Shown: positions 1 through 9,663, counted from the first letter of the stretch. The stretch is 45,352 nucleotides of DNA from Dermatophilaceae bacterium (GCA_014377705.1 JACMPC010000030.1:1-45352), one strand, 5' to 3'. Notes: a model not told the origin generated them from the sequence alone. Numbers and translations: made by a program.

Positions 1-5
1 GGGGG

Positions 6-326
6 TCAGGGCAGTTCGCGGCGTAGGGTTGCCAGGTTTTGAGCGAGGATTGATGTGTCCGCAGGTGTTCCTGTTGCGCTCGCGTCGTAGACCATGACGG
101 TGAGCTGGTCCATCAGCGTTGCCGGGCCGCAGTCCGGGATCGCCGCGACGTGGTGGCCGGTGGCCTGCGCGACCCCGTCGGCCAGGGACTGGGCGAGCGC
201 GCGAACCCGGCCGGCATACGACAACGCGTGGTCGATCGGCAGCTGTCGCCACCGCTCGACCACGCGTTCAAGCTCGGCCTGGACCTCCTGGGGGACAGGC
301 GATCTGCCAGCCGGTGACACGATCAC
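6..326 (-). CDS. Small hypothetical protein coupled to the Bax inhibitor gene
   Basis: I do not recognise the family. It would encode 106 residues from a GTG start at 326, which overlaps the TGA of the upstream membrane protein gene in a GTGA quartet. The same overlap joins many gene pairs in this window and is the main support for this start. The product is soluble-looking, with a helical N-terminal half (VPQEVQAELERVVERWRQLP) and no signal peptide or membrane segment. Its stop is 6 bases from the window edge, so its downstream neighbour is unseen. Coupled translation suggests a link to the Bax inhibitor-like protein, but no function can be assigned. Confidence 0.55.
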   Translation of the reverse strand: MIVSPAGRSPVPQEVQAELERVVERWRQLPIDHALSYAGRVRALAQSLADGVAQATGHHVAAIPDCGPATLMDQLTVMVYDASATGTPADTSILAQNLATLRRELP

Positions 327-1174
327 TGACGCAGGCGAGCCAGCAGGCGCAGGATCTCGAGGTACAGCCAGACGAGCGTGACGATGAACCCGTGGGCCAG
401 CAGCCAGGAGTACTTCTCCGGGAGCTGGGCGTTGACCGCACGGTCGACCGAGTCGAAGTCGATGGCCAGCGAGTAGGACGCCAGGCCCACGCCGAGCACC
501 GAGATGGCAATGCCTAACGGACCGGTGCCGCCGAACCCGAAGCCGCTGCCGACTCCCATGAAGGCAGCGACCAGGTTGACGAGGCCGAAGAGCAGGTAGC
601 CCATGATCGCCATGCCGAAGATGCGACGGGACTTGTCGGTCACCTTGATCAGGCCGGTCTTGTAGCCCAGCAGCATGCCGGCAAAGGTGCACAGCGTCGC
701 GATCACCGCAGTCGAGACAATTCCGGGCATCTGCCGTTCGAAGACCTGGCTGATCGCGCCGACGAGGACACCTTCCAGCACCGCATAGAGCACGATCAGC
801 GGGACGCTGATGGTCTTCTTGAAGGCGATGACCAGACCAATGCCCAGACCGCCGAGCATGCCCGCAAGCATCAGCGCCATCGGGGCGGGGCTGGTGCTTG
901 GCAGGCCGGACACGTAGAACCAGGTAGCAGCAGCCACCAGGACCATGGTGCTGAAGAGTCCCAGGGTCTTCATCACGACGTCGTCCAGGGTCACCCGGCG
1001 CATCTGCACGGCGCCTGCCGACGGCTGGTTGTACAGGTCCTGCAGCTGCTGGGAGTTGAGGCTGTCCTGGACGCCGCCGCCGCTCTGGCGCGACGTCGCG
1101 GACCCGCCGCCAAAGCCGGCATAGTCGCCCTTGGAGATCTGCTTGTTGAGCCGGTCGAATACCGGGTTTGCCAT
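323..1174 (-). CDS. Bax inhibitor-1/YccA family membrane protein
   Basis: This is a 283-residue integral membrane protein of the Bax inhibitor-1 (TMBIM/YccA) type. The first 65 or so residues are a soluble, Gly/Ser/Gln-rich cytoplasmic segment typical of actinobacterial members. About seven hydrophobic segments follow, starting near LGLFSTMVLVAAATWFYV. The last helix ends in the family-like run IVTLVWLYLEILRLLARLRQ. Family members are seven-helix proteins linked to ion leak or stress; the substrate here is unknown. The ATG at 1174 was chosen over an upstream in-frame ATG because it sits just downstream of a strong GGAGGAAG ribosome site and gives the expected MANPVFDR start. Confidence 0.9.
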   Translation of the reverse strand: MANPVFDRLNKQISKGDYAGFGGGSATSRQSGGGVQDSLNSQQLQDLYNQPSAGAVQMRRVTLDDVVMKTLGLFSTMVLVAAATWFYVSGLPSTSPAPMALMLAGMLGGLGIGLVIAFKKTISVPLIVLYAVLEGVLVGAISQVFERQMPGIVSTAVIATLCTFAGMLLGYKTGLIKVTDKSRRIFGMAIMGYLLFGLVNLVAAFMGVGSGFGFGGTGPLGIAISVLGVGLASYSLAIDFDSVDRAVNAQLPEKYSWLLAHGFIVTLVWLYLEILRLLARLRQ

Positions 1175-1297
1175 CGTCTTCCTCCAGCACGTAGGGCCGC
1201 CCCGTGAACGGGTTCTGTCAACAGGACGGTTCTCTGACAAGGATAAAGGTTGCCGACCGCCGAAAGTTCCCCCGCCACGGTCAGACTCCTCTGGTCC

Positions 1298-1373
1298 TGG
1301 TGTCCCCGACGGGTCTCGAACCCGCACTGGAGCGATTTTAAGTCGCCTGCCTCTGCCATTGGGCTACGGGGAC
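1298..1373 (-). tRNA. tRNA with UAA anticodon (Leu by anticodon) but class I fold, CCA encoded
   Basis: The reverse strand folds as a clean 76-nt cloverleaf. The acceptor stem is 7 perfect pairs (GTCCCCG with CGGGGAC), the discriminator is A73, and CCA is encoded. The anticodon stem is GGCGA/TCGCT with loop CTTAAAA, which places TAA at positions 34-36. The T arm is GCGGG/CCCGT with loop TTCGAGA. A UAA anticodon reads the leucine codon UUA, but bacterial tRNA-Leu is class II with a long variable arm, and here the variable region is only 5 nt (CCAGT). The tRNA call is strong; the amino acid is uncertain. Confidence 0.88.
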
Positions 1374-1383
1374 AGACGTCAGG

Positions 1384-1941
1384 CTACAGATAGGTCCGCC
1401 GGGGGTGTATCCCGTGTGCTCCGCTGACCCGGTCCAGGAAGAGCAGACCGTTCGTGTGGTCGATCTCGTGCTGGAGCGCCACGGCCTCGAAACCGTCGGT
1501 GGTGATCTCCACCCACTGCCCGGTCAGCGGGAGCTGGCCCCGCGCGACCAGGCGGCGGCCGCGGGCGACGTCCCCGGTGAAGTCGGGCACCGACATACAG
1601 CCTTCGCGACCGCGCTCCCTGCGGGTCGCGCTGACGACCACGGCGTTGCACAGGGCGAACAACCCGTGACACGTCCGGGTCTTCGCGTGACCGGAGACGT
1701 CGACGCTGAAGACCCGCGCCGCGACGCCGACCTGCTGGGCCGCCAGCCCCACGCAGCCGGGCGAGACCAGCTGGGTGGCCAGCAGGTCCGCGACCAGCTC
1801 GATCGTGGTGGCGTCTGTCGGGTCGACGTCCTGCCCGGGGGTGGAGAGGACCGGGTCAGGGGCACGGACAACGGGGCGCACGGCGCCCGGAGGCAGCAGC
1901 GGCATGGCCGGCATCGCCCAGGGGGGTGGTTCCGGGCTCAC
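1384..1941 (-). CDS. def: Peptide deformylase
   Basis: This enzyme removes the formyl group from the N-terminal formyl-methionine of new proteins in the cytosol. All three metalloenzyme motifs are present: GLAAQQVG (usually GLAAPQVG), EGCMSVP with the metal-binding Cys (usually EGCLS), and QHEIDH with the two metal-binding His and catalytic Glu. The length is 185 residues. The GTG start at 1941 overlaps the TGA of the ACT-domain gene upstream (GTGA). An internal Met ten codons later is an alternative start. The 5' end lies next to ACT-domain and DNA glycosylase genes and the 3' end runs up to the UAA tRNA. Confidence 0.93.
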   Translation of the reverse strand: MSPEPPPWAMPAMPLLPPGAVRPVVRAPDPVLSTPGQDVDPTDATTIELVADLLATQLVSPGCVGLAAQQVGVAARVFSVDVSGHAKTRTCHGLFALCNAVVVSATRRERGREGCMSVPDFTGDVARGRRLVARGQLPLTGQWVEITTDGFEAVALQHEIDHTNGLLFLDRVSGAHGIHPRRTYL

Positions 1942-2462
1942 AACAGGTCGTCGTCAATCGGTGAGAGGTGAACCTCGACCCCCAGCTCGTCCGCGGCGCC
2001 CCGCAGCTCGGACTCCAGGCCAACCACCGACGCGTCCACGGGCAGCTCGAGCTCGGCGGTCAGAACGTAGAGTCCCTCGACCAGCCGGGTCCCGAGGTCG
2101 ATGATGTTGGCACCGTGCCGGGCCACGACCGCGGTGATGGTGGCCACGATCCCAGGCCGGTCAGCGCCATGGACGCGCAGCGCGTAGGACGGACCGGGCG
2201 CCGGGCCGGGTGTCGGCTCCTCGAGCACCCGGGCGTTGATGACCAGAGCCCCGCCCGCGCACAGAGGGCGCAGGGCAGCCTCGACCCCCTCGACGCCGGC
2301 GCCGGTGTGCACCAGCAGGACCATGGCGAAATGACCTCGCAGCAGCGTCATCGTCGAGTCCTCGAGGTTGCCGTGCAGATCGGCGAGCGCCCCCGTCACG
2401 TCCGCCACGATCCCGGGCCGGTCGTGCCCCAGGACGGTGACGGCGATGATCTCATCTCTCAT
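1938..2462 (-). CDS. Tandem ACT-domain protein (GcvR-like)
   Basis: The 174-residue protein carries two ACT domains. One starts at IIAVTVLGHDRPGIVADVTG and the other at YALRVHGADRPGIVATITAV; each has the DRPGIVA signature of the GcvR/formyltetrahydrofolate deformylase type of ACT domain. Such domains bind small ligands, usually amino acids. No catalytic or DNA-binding domain is visible, so a regulatory or sensor role is likely, but the ligand is unknown. The start is the ATG at 2462, giving MRDEIIAV. Longer in-frame extensions reach into the glycosylase gene and have no family-like sequence. The gene overlaps def by 4 bases. Confidence 0.85.
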   Translation of the reverse strand: MRDEIIAVTVLGHDRPGIVADVTGALADLHGNLEDSTMTLLRGHFAMVLLVHTGAGVEGVEAALRPLCAGGALVINARVLEEPTPGPAPGPSYALRVHGADRPGIVATITAVVARHGANIIDLGTRLVEGLYVLTAELELPVDASVVGLESELRGAADELGVEVHLSPIDDDLL

Positions 2463-2482
2463 GGCATCGAGATTATCGCGAC

Positions 2483-3313
2483 TCAGAGACCGGCGAGGAC
2501 CTCGTCCAGCATGGGTTCCGTGAGCCTGCCGGTGAAGGTGTTCTGCTGGCTCACGTGATAGCAGCCGACCAGCCGGATCGCCTGGCCGGTAGTGGTGACC
2601 AGGTTGGTCTGGCCCCCGTGGGTGAACCGGGGCCTGGGACGCCGCACAGTCCAGCCGAGACGCCGGGCGCTGGCGAGGGTGGCATCCCAGGCGATCGCGC
2701 CCAGTGCGAGTATCGAGCGCAGGCCGGGCGCAGTCAGCGCGAGGTCGCGGTCCAGCCAGAGACCGCAGGTATGCCGCTCGGCCGGGTCGGGCTTGTTTGC
2801 CGGAGGGGCGCAACGCACCGCCGCGACGATGCGCACCCCGGTGAGCACCTGTCCGTCACCGGCGTGGGTGCTGGCAGGCCGGCTCGCGTACCCCGCCCGG
2901 TGCAGCGCGGCATACAGCCAGTCCCCGCTGCGGTCGCCGGTGAACATCCGGCCGGTCCGGTTGGTGCCGTTGGCAGCCGGCGCCAGGCCGACGACGAGGA
3001 TCTCGGGCTGCGGGTCGCCGAAGCCGGGACCGGGGCGACCCCAGTACGGCTGGTCGGCGAAGGACGCCCGTTTGCCCTGGGTGGCGACGGTTTCGCGCCA
3101 CCGCACCAGCCTGGGGCAGGCCCGGCACACGGACACCGCCGCGTCGAGCTCGGCAACCGACCCAGCCCGTCCCGCCAGGCGTTCAACCTCTCGCGTCGTC
3201 GTGGCCACGAGGGTGGCAGGAGTCGCGGGGTCACCCGGCCAGCCGGCGCCCGGAGGCACCGGCGACTCGAACGGCTCGGCGGTCACAGGGTGCGGGAGCA
3301 GCGATGAGGTCAC
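2483..3313 (-). CDS. Uracil-DNA glycosylase, family 5 (UdgB type, Fe-S)
   Basis: This is a base-excision repair enzyme predicted to remove uracil and other deaminated bases from DNA. Motif 1 is GLAPAANG at about residues 109-116, followed by [14 protein letters not shown]. Motif 2 is [13 protein letters not shown] near the C-terminus. Family 5 enzymes have Ala in place of the usual catalytic Asp in motif 1, as here. The Fe-S cysteines are C63 and C66 (CRAC) plus two in [17 protein letters not shown]. The start was set to the GTG at 3313 because it forms a GTGA overlap with the stop of the upstream membrane protein gene; a start 51 codons further upstream would run through that gene. Confidence 0.9.
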   Translation of the reverse strand: MTSSLLPHPVTAEPFESPVPPGAGWPGDPATPATLVATTTREVERLAGRAGSVAELDAAVSVCRACPRLVRWRETVATQGKRASFADQPYWGRPGPGFGDPQPEILVVGLAPAANGTNRTGRMFTGDRSGDWLYAALHRAGYASRPASTHAGDGQVLTGVRIVAAVRCAPPANKPDPAERHTCGLWLDRDLALTAPGLRSILALGAIAWDATLASARRLGWTVRRPRPRFTHGGQTNLVTTTGQAIRLVGCYHVSQQNTFTGRLTEPMLDEVLAGL

Positions 3314-4180
3314 CTGCCCGATGGTGTCACCGACGGGCTCGGCCCGCCCGACGGAGCCGGCCGGGCGGACGTGCTCGGTGCCGGCCGGGCACTCGCCGTC
3401 GCCGCCGGAGTTGATGTGGGGGCGGCGCCGGGCATCAGCGGGACGATGGACATCGGCAAAGTCCACAGGCCGCCCTGGTCCACCCCCGGGTCAACGGGAC
3501 TGGTGACCTGCCAGGGGTCCTGTCCGTACAGCGCCCTCGGATAGACATTGGTCACCGGCGCTCCGCTGCTGTCGCGCACCACGCCGACCGGAGCCCCGGT
3601 CGGTCCGAAGACATCCTCGCCGCCTCCCAGCGACCGGCCGCAGCGAAGAGCCGGACGCAGTTCAGGCGCTTGCCGCCGGCGTCATAGAAGAAGATGTTGC
3701 CGACCTGAGCGCCTCCAGCGACACCCCCGGGGTCGGGCTGTAGGCGTCTGCCTCGCAGTAGGTGCCAGCCCCCGATCCCCAGGCCGTCACGGCCACGATG
3801 ACAGCGGCCACGTTGGCGACGACGAGCACCGGGTGCAGCGCCGCCGTCCGCCGCAACCACCCGCGGCCCAGCTGGACGCTGACGACCACGGCCCCGAACG
3901 CCAGGGCATACTCCCGCAGCGACTGCGGCCGGAGTCCCCGGCCCGGCCACCCGCACCGGCAGCCCGGCAGCGCCGCGGCATACCGGATGGGCGAGCCGAG
4001 CCGGTATGCGAGGTCTCCCCCGCAGTCTCCGGCCAGCTCGGTGAGATCGGCTTCCATGCCGCCGGTGAGTTCATCGACGTCCTCTGCCGGCAGGTCGGCG
4101 AGCGTGGACCGCACCTCACGGACATAGGCCGCGACACCGTCGGCCACCCCCGTCGGAACTCTGACCGTCGCGTCGCTCAT
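3310..4180 (-). pseudogene. HAAS-type signalling membrane protein, at least two frameshifts
   Basis: The N-terminal part starts at the ATG at 4180 (MSDATVRVPTG) and contains a HAAS-like helical domain (LPAEDVDELTGGMEADLTEL, then AYRLGSPIRYAAAL) followed by membrane segments. Family-like sequence then continues in a second frame (AQVGNIFFYDAGGKRLN) and in a third (DVFGPTGAPVG, then VVRDSSGAPVTNVYPRALYG). The shifts fall near 3710 and 3625, and each reads as one missing base. The tail is Pro/Ser/Thr-rich. The start overlaps the PadR stop (ATGA) and the end overlaps the glycosylase start (GTGA), so both gene borders are intact. HAAS proteins usually pair with PadR regulators, as here. Consensus error is a real alternative to decay. 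Confidence 0.75.
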
Positions 4181-4509
4181 GTCTTGCCCTCGGCAGTCAT
4201 CAGCAGGTCTTCCAGGGTCGAGGCGAACGACCGCCACGTCTTCGCTTCCCGGACAAGGGTGTCGTTCCCCTGCTTGTTGATGCCGTAGTACTTGCGGTGC
4301 GGCCCCTCCTCGCTGGGCACGACGTATGACGTCAGCGCACCCGCGTTGTAGAGCCGCCGCAACGTGCCGTACACCGACGCGTCCCCCACCTCGTCAAGCC
4401 CGGCGGCCCGAAGACGGCGAACGACGTCGTAGCCGTAGCCGTCCTCCTCGGCCACCACTGCCAGCACTGCCAGGTCAAGCACGCCTTTGACAAGCTGTGT
4501 CGTTTCCAC
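4177..4509 (-). CDS. PadR family transcriptional regulator
   Basis: This is a 110-residue winged-helix regulator. The PadR domain runs from LVKGVLDLAVLAVVAEEDGYGYDVV through VYGTLRRLYNAGALTSYVV to GPHRKYYGINKQG; the last stretch is the wing typical of PadR. The GTG at 4509 was preferred to the GTG at 4515 because the GGAGG element lies 5 bases upstream of the former and abuts the latter. This also gives the usual VETTQLVKG beginning. Its stop overlaps the start of the HAAS-type membrane protein gene (ATGA). PadR/HAAS pairs are normally coexpressed, with the regulator controlling its own operon. The inducing signal is unknown. Confidence 0.92.
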   Translation of the reverse strand: METTQLVKGVLDLAVLAVVAEEDGYGYDVVRRLRAAGLDEVGDASVYGTLRRLYNAGALTSYVVPSEEGPHRKYYGINKQGNDTLVREAKTWRSFASTLEDLLMTAEGKT

Positions 4510-4549
4510 GTCCACCTCCGCGATGGGATCCGTTACTCCGGATCAAACG

Positions 4550-4570
4550 GTACCGCGTAATGCGTGGTAC
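4550..4570. promoter_or_regulatory. Imperfect palindrome upstream of padR, possible PadR operator
   Basis: GTACC at 4550-4554 and GGTAC at 4566-4570 form the outer arms of a 21-bp imperfect palindrome, with CG/CG pairing further in. It lies about 40 bases upstream of the padR start, where an autoregulatory site would sit. The assignment to PadR rests only on position and symmetry. Confidence 0.4.
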
Positions 4571-4630
4571 TGCGCACACCGCACAACTATTGGCGTGGCG
4601 GCCGGAGAGCGAGGAGAGGGCGGAACCGGG

Positions 4631-5575
4631 CTAGATGATCGACAGGGCGATGCCGTCGAGGATATCGTGCTCCGAGGTCACGACCACGGTGATGCCGGCC
4701 TCACGCTGCAGACGCTGGATGATCGTTCGCCAGACCAGGCCACCGGCACCGATCACGTCTACCCGTCCCGCGTGCAGGAACGGCAACGCCGCCCGCTCGG
4801 CGCGCGTCATCAGCAGCAGCGAGGTACAGGCCTCCATGACCTGAGCCGCGGGCAGCTGCGAGAGGTGGATCTTCGAGGGGTCGTACTCGGCCAGCCTCAG
4901 GGCATGCGCGGTGATGGACGTGACCGACCCGGCCAGGCCCACCAGGGTGGAGATCCCCCGGAAGTCCACGACTTCGGCGGCCTGGTCGATGGCTGCCTCG
5001 ATGTCGACCACGGCCGCGGCGATCTCGCCGGCCGTCGGCGGGTCACTGCGCAGGTGCCGCTCCGTCATCCGGACGCATCCGACGTCGACAGATCGCGCGT
5101 GCTCCACGTCGTCGGTTCCGCGGACGAACTCGGTGGATCCACCCCCCAGATCCACCATGAGGTACGGACCCGGGATGCCCTCGGCACGCAGGTCCCCGGT
5201 GGCCCCCTGGAAGGAAAGGGAGGCTTCCTCATGTCCGGTGACAACCTCCGGCACGACCCCGAAAGCGGCGAACGCATCCTGCACACCGACCACGAAGTCG
5301 CGCGCATTCCGGGCATCACGGGAGGCCGAGGTCGCGACGAACCGGACTCGCTCGACGCCGAGCTCCGCACACTGGGCGGCGTACTCGCGGGCCTGAGCAA
5401 GGGTGCGGTCCATCGCCTCAGGGGCGATGACGCCGGTCTTGTCGACGCCGTAGCCCAGTCGCACGATCTCCATCCGGCGCACGAGGTCGGTCAACGACCC
5501 CGACTCCGGGTCGATGTCGGCGATCAGCAGCCGGATCGAGTTCGTGCCGCAGTCAATCGCGGCAACCCGCGTCAT
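4631..5575 (-). CDS. ppx: Exopolyphosphatase, Ppx/GppA family
   Basis: This cytosolic phosphatase acts on polyphosphate and/or pppGpp. The 314-residue length suits the short, single-module actinobacterial form, which lacks the HD-like C-terminal domain of E. coli Ppx. The ASKHA-fold nucleotide and phosphate loops are visible: MTRVAAIDCGTNSIRLLIADID at the N-terminus, MVDLGGGSTEFV in the middle, and LAGSVTSI for the adenosine region. The conserved Glu is in TSASRDARN...HEEASLSF. The ATG at 5575 overlaps the stop of the DUF501 gene (ATGA), so it is the last gene of the mfd-to-ppx series. The intergenic stretch beyond its stop shows no clear terminator. Confidence 0.93.
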   Translation of the reverse strand: MTRVAAIDCGTNSIRLLIADIDPESGSLTDLVRRMEIVRLGYGVDKTGVIAPEAMDRTLAQAREYAAQCAELGVERVRFVATSASRDARNARDFVVGVQDAFAAFGVVPEVVTGHEEASLSFQGATGDLRAEGIPGPYLMVDLGGGSTEFVRGTDDVEHARSVDVGCVRMTERHLRSDPPTAGEIAAAVVDIEAAIDQAAEVVDFRGISTLVGLAGSVTSITAHALRLAEYDPSKIHLSQLPAAQVMEACTSLLLMTRAERAALPFLHAGRVDVIGAGGLVWRTIIQRLQREAGITVVVTSEHDILDGIALSII

Positions 5576-6087
5576 GACTCACCCCGGGGGACGCAGGGAC
5601 CGGCCGCCCACCACGGAGCGAGGGCCTCGAGCGCCTCATCCCCCAGCGGGTTCACCCCCGCACCGACGGCCAGGCAGTGACCGACCAGCACATGCAGGCA
5701 CTTCACCCGGGTCGGCATCCCTCCCGCCGAGATGCCATCGATCTCGTCAACCCGACCCAGCTCGTTGCGCCGGCGCAGGTAGTCCTCGTGAGCGCCCGCG
5801 TAGGCACCGGCCAGCTCCGGGTCGCTGTCCAGCCGCTCTGTCATCTCGCGCATCATGCCGCTGCTCTCCAAGGTGCTGATAGCACCGGTCAGTCGTGGGC
5901 AGGTCACGTAGTAGGTCGTCGGGAACGGCGTGCCGTCCGGCAGCCTGGGCTCGGTGCGCAGCACATCGGGACGACCGCAAGGGCAGCGGTGAGCAACAGC
6001 CGAAACACCTCGGGGAACCCGCCCCAGCTGCTGGTGCACCGCATTGCAGTCAGCGGCATCGACCCCCGGGCCTGATGAGATGCTCAT
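5572..6087 (-). CDS. DUF501 family protein
   Basis: The 171-residue protein matches the actinobacterial DUF501 family, which almost always lies between ftsB and ppx as it does here. Typical features are AHRCPCGRPDVLRTEPRLPDG, then TPFPTTYYVTCPRL, and a C-terminal section with KCLHVLVGHCLAVGAGVNPLGDEAL. The several Cys and His residues (HRCPCG, CLHVLVGHC) could bind metal, but this is not shown. No function is established for the family that I know of. The ATG at 6087 overlaps the ftsB stop (ATGA), and the gene overlaps ppx by 4 bases, so the three are translated as a coupled unit. Confidence 0.88.
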   Translation of the reverse strand: MSISSGPGVDAADCNAVHQQLGRVPRGVSAVAHRCPCGRPDVLRTEPRLPDGTPFPTTYYVTCPRLTGAISTLESSGMMREMTERLDSDPELAGAYAGAHEDYLRRRNELGRVDEIDGISAGGMPTRVKCLHVLVGHCLAVGAGVNPLGDEALEALAPWWAAGPCVPRGES

Positions 6088-6695
6088 GGGGTTGGGGTCG
6101 CCGGCGAAGGCACGCTCGTTGCTGCTATCGCAGGCGTGTCCGCGATCACCATCGACTGCCACAGCTCGCCATACCAGGGGACGTTCGCTGCCGAGCCCGG
6201 CGCGGGAGACGCGATGCGCGCGCCGCCGGTCACCTCAGGCGCGGTGTCCGGGTCAATCACCGTGAACGACTTCTCTCCCACCCTGACGAACTTCAGCCGC
6301 TCGCGGGCCTGTTGCTCGACGTAGGCGGGATCAGCCCACCTGCGTTGTTCCTGCTCCAGGGCGGCAACCTTCTCGCGTTGACGGGCGATCCGGTCGTGCA
6401 ACCCGTCGATCTCGCTCTGCTGACTGAACGTGGCGCGCAGAGCCGGAATGAGCGTGATCGCCAGCATGACGAGGATCGAGGCCAGGATCGCCAGTCGCTT
6501 GACCGATCGGGGAGTGTGCCGGACCTCCGACGGCCTGCTGCCACGCGCCGAGGCGGCCGGTCTCGAGGCTGCCGGTCGGGTGCCGACGGCCGGTCGGGTC
6601 GCCGGAGGTCTCGCGGAGGCGGGGCCACCGGCACGCGACGAGGCAGCACGCCGAGGATTCGTCGGCGTGCTGCCAGGTCGTCGCGTTGTCGCCAC
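6084..6695 (-). CDS. FtsB/DivIC-type septum formation protein
   Basis: This is a bitopic cell-division protein. The first 65 or so residues are a basic, Ala/Arg/Pro-rich cytoplasmic tail. One membrane helix follows (LAILASILVMLAITLIPAL), then a coiled coil (QQSEIDGLHDRIARQREKVAALEQEQ) and the DivIC signature WADPAYVEQQARERLKFVRVGEKSF. FtsB-type proteins join FtsL and FtsQ in the divisome. The GTG start at 6695 has no clear ribosome site but lies only 14 bases after the enolase stop, so reinitiation is likely. A long N-terminal tail and the position after eno are usual for actinobacteria. The stop overlaps the DUF501 start. Confidence 0.9.
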   Translation of the reverse strand: MATTRRPGSTPTNPRRAASSRAGGPASARPPATRPAVGTRPAASRPAASARGSRPSEVRHTPRSVKRLAILASILVMLAITLIPALRATFSQQSEIDGLHDRIARQREKVAALEQEQRRWADPAYVEQQARERLKFVRVGEKSFTVIDPDTAPEVTGGARIASPAPGSAANVPWYGELWQSMVIADTPAIAATSVPSPATPTP

Positions 6696-6709
6696 TGGTA
6701 GGGCCCGGC

Positions 6710-8089
<1,380 letters not shown>

Positions 8090-8125
8090 TCACCGACCCG
8101 CGGCGTCCAAGCACACCCAGGCGAC

Positions 8126-9103
8126 TCAGAGCTCAGCGTCCAGCGCCCGGACCGTGGCACGCAGCGCCGCCTCCGGGTCCAGGCCCTGATCGCGAGCCTC
8201 CAGCACGAGGGCCAGCAACCGCGAACCGAGGTCGTCATCGGCCGCCGCGGACACTGCCACGTCGTAACGACCGGCGGTCGCCAGACGGCCGGCAGCCTTG
8301 TGCGCGCTGGCTAGCGCTGGCAGACCCTTGGGTATGCCGTCCAGGGTCGAGGTCCGATGCGGCTTCTCGGCAGCCTTGATCTGCTCCCAGTTCTCAGACA
8401 CCTCCAAGGAGGTTTCTGCCTCGACATCAGCGAAGACGTGCGGGTGCCGGCGCACGAGCTTCTCGACGATCCCGCCGGCCACCTCGTCGATCCCGAACGG
8501 CGACCCAGGGTCCTCCTGGGCTATCCGCGAATGGAAGGCGACCTGCAGCAGAAGGTCACCGAGCTCCTCCTGCATGTGTGCGCGGTCCCCCGACTCGATG
8601 GCCTCGACCAGCTCGTGAGTCTCCTCGATCGCATAGGGCACCAGTGACTGATGGGTCTGCTCTGCGTCCCAGGGACAGCCGTCCGGCGAGCGCAGCCGGT
8701 CCATCACCGCGACCAGGTCGAGCAGCCGCGCCCCCGGGACGTCATAGGAGCCGACCAGCATCTCGATCTCCGGCGGGTCCTGACGGCTGCTGATCTCGGC
8801 GGCAAGGGCATCGGTCAGGCCAGGGTCGGCATCGGCGGAGCCGATCCAGACCACCTCGCCGTCGTCAGTGCTGTCGACCAGCAGGCGGGCAAGTGCGGCC
8901 GGCTCCTGGGCGCCACAGTGCGTGGCTGCAATACCGGACTGCTGTATGACGTTCAGCTGGGTCTCGTCCTCGTCCCTGCCAAAGACATGGGCCGCGCCGG
9001 CGAGGGCGGTCCAGGCATCTCGGGTCAACAGGCCGGGGGCGATGCGGGGGGTACTGAGCAGCAGGACGAGCCGGCGCACCACCACGTCGACGTCACCGGT
9101 CAC
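8126..9103 (-). CDS. mazG: Nucleoside triphosphate pyrophosphohydrolase MazG
   Basis: The enzyme hydrolyses (d)NTPs to monophosphate and pyrophosphate, cleaning up non-canonical nucleotides and affecting nucleotide pools. The 325-residue protein has an N-terminal actinobacterial extension of about 110 residues, then the all-alpha MazG domain. Conserved elements are LRSPDGCPWDAEQTH, then the metal-binding EETHELVEAIE, then MQEELGDLLLQVAFH with the second EExxD set, and VRRHPHVFADV. The GTG start at 9103 overlaps the stop of the lipoprotein gene (GTGA). The gene order mfd, SurA-like lipoprotein, mazG, eno is standard in actinobacteria. Confidence 0.94.
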   Translation of the reverse strand: MTGDVDVVVRRLVLLLSTPRIAPGLLTRDAWTALAGAAHVFGRDEDETQLNVIQQSGIAATHCGAQEPAALARLLVDSTDDGEVVWIGSADADPGLTDALAAEISSRQDPPEIEMLVGSYDVPGARLLDLVAVMDRLRSPDGCPWDAEQTHQSLVPYAIEETHELVEAIESGDRAHMQEELGDLLLQVAFHSRIAQEDPGSPFGIDEVAGGIVEKLVRRHPHVFADVEAETSLEVSENWEQIKAAEKPHRTSTLDGIPKGLPALASAHKAAGRLATAGRYDVAVSAAADDDLGSRLLALVLEARDQGLDPEAALRATVRALDAEL

Positions 9104-9659
9104 TTGGCGGCCGCCGGGATGCTGGCCCTGATCCAGTTGGGGGTGTTCGGGGAGATCGCGATCTGCTTGGCGTCGAAGGTGCCGTAGCGAGGGTTGACCG
9201 CGATATCGGCCTTGGCGACTGTGGTCAGGATGGTGGCCTTGGCGGCAGTGGTCAGGGATGGGATGGCCAGCTGCATCCGGACGAAGTCGAGCGTCTGACG
9301 CGAGGGCTTGTCCACCTTGGCAATGACCCTGCGGGCCTGCGTGTCGGGGACGCCCTTGCCGGCGCGATCGGCCTCGGCAAGAACGTAGGGCGCGAGAATC
9401 AGGTTGAGCAGGACGATGCTCGGCGTGAGCTTCTGCTCACCCTGGGCCAGCGTGTTGAGCTGAGTCGAGACGGTCTGGACGTCCTTCTCGCTGATGGTGG
9501 TCCCGTTGACGATCGCCGCGGCGTCCGCCTGCTGGCTGCCGCAGGCGGACAACGCCAGCGCCGCAACGAGCAGGACCACCGACGTCAAAGCCGCCCGGGA
9601 GGTGCAGGTCCTGCTCGGGGTGGAGCTCGGGTGCTGTGAAGGCGCCAAGGCCATTCCTC

Positions 9660-9663
<4 letters not shown>
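9100..9663 (-). CDS. SurA N-terminal-like lipoprotein
   Basis: The 187-residue protein has a lipoprotein signal: a basic start, the hydrophobic run VVLLVAALALSAC, and a lipobox LSAC that places the lipidated Cys at about residue 41. The mature part begins with AIVNGTTISEKDVQTVSTQLN, the pattern of SurA/PrsA-type chaperone N-domains. No PPIase domain follows, so this is the short actinobacterial form found between mfd and mazG. A role in folding or stabilising exported proteins outside the membrane is inferred only from the domain. The ATG at 9663 overlaps the mfd stop (ATGA), and the stop overlaps mazG (GTGA). Confidence 0.87.

Noticed and set aside
3600-3730. Programmed ribosomal frameshifting in the HAAS gene
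   Set aside because: No slippery heptamer is present at either shift, and two shifts in the same direction in one gene would be exceptional. Decay or consensus error is more likely.
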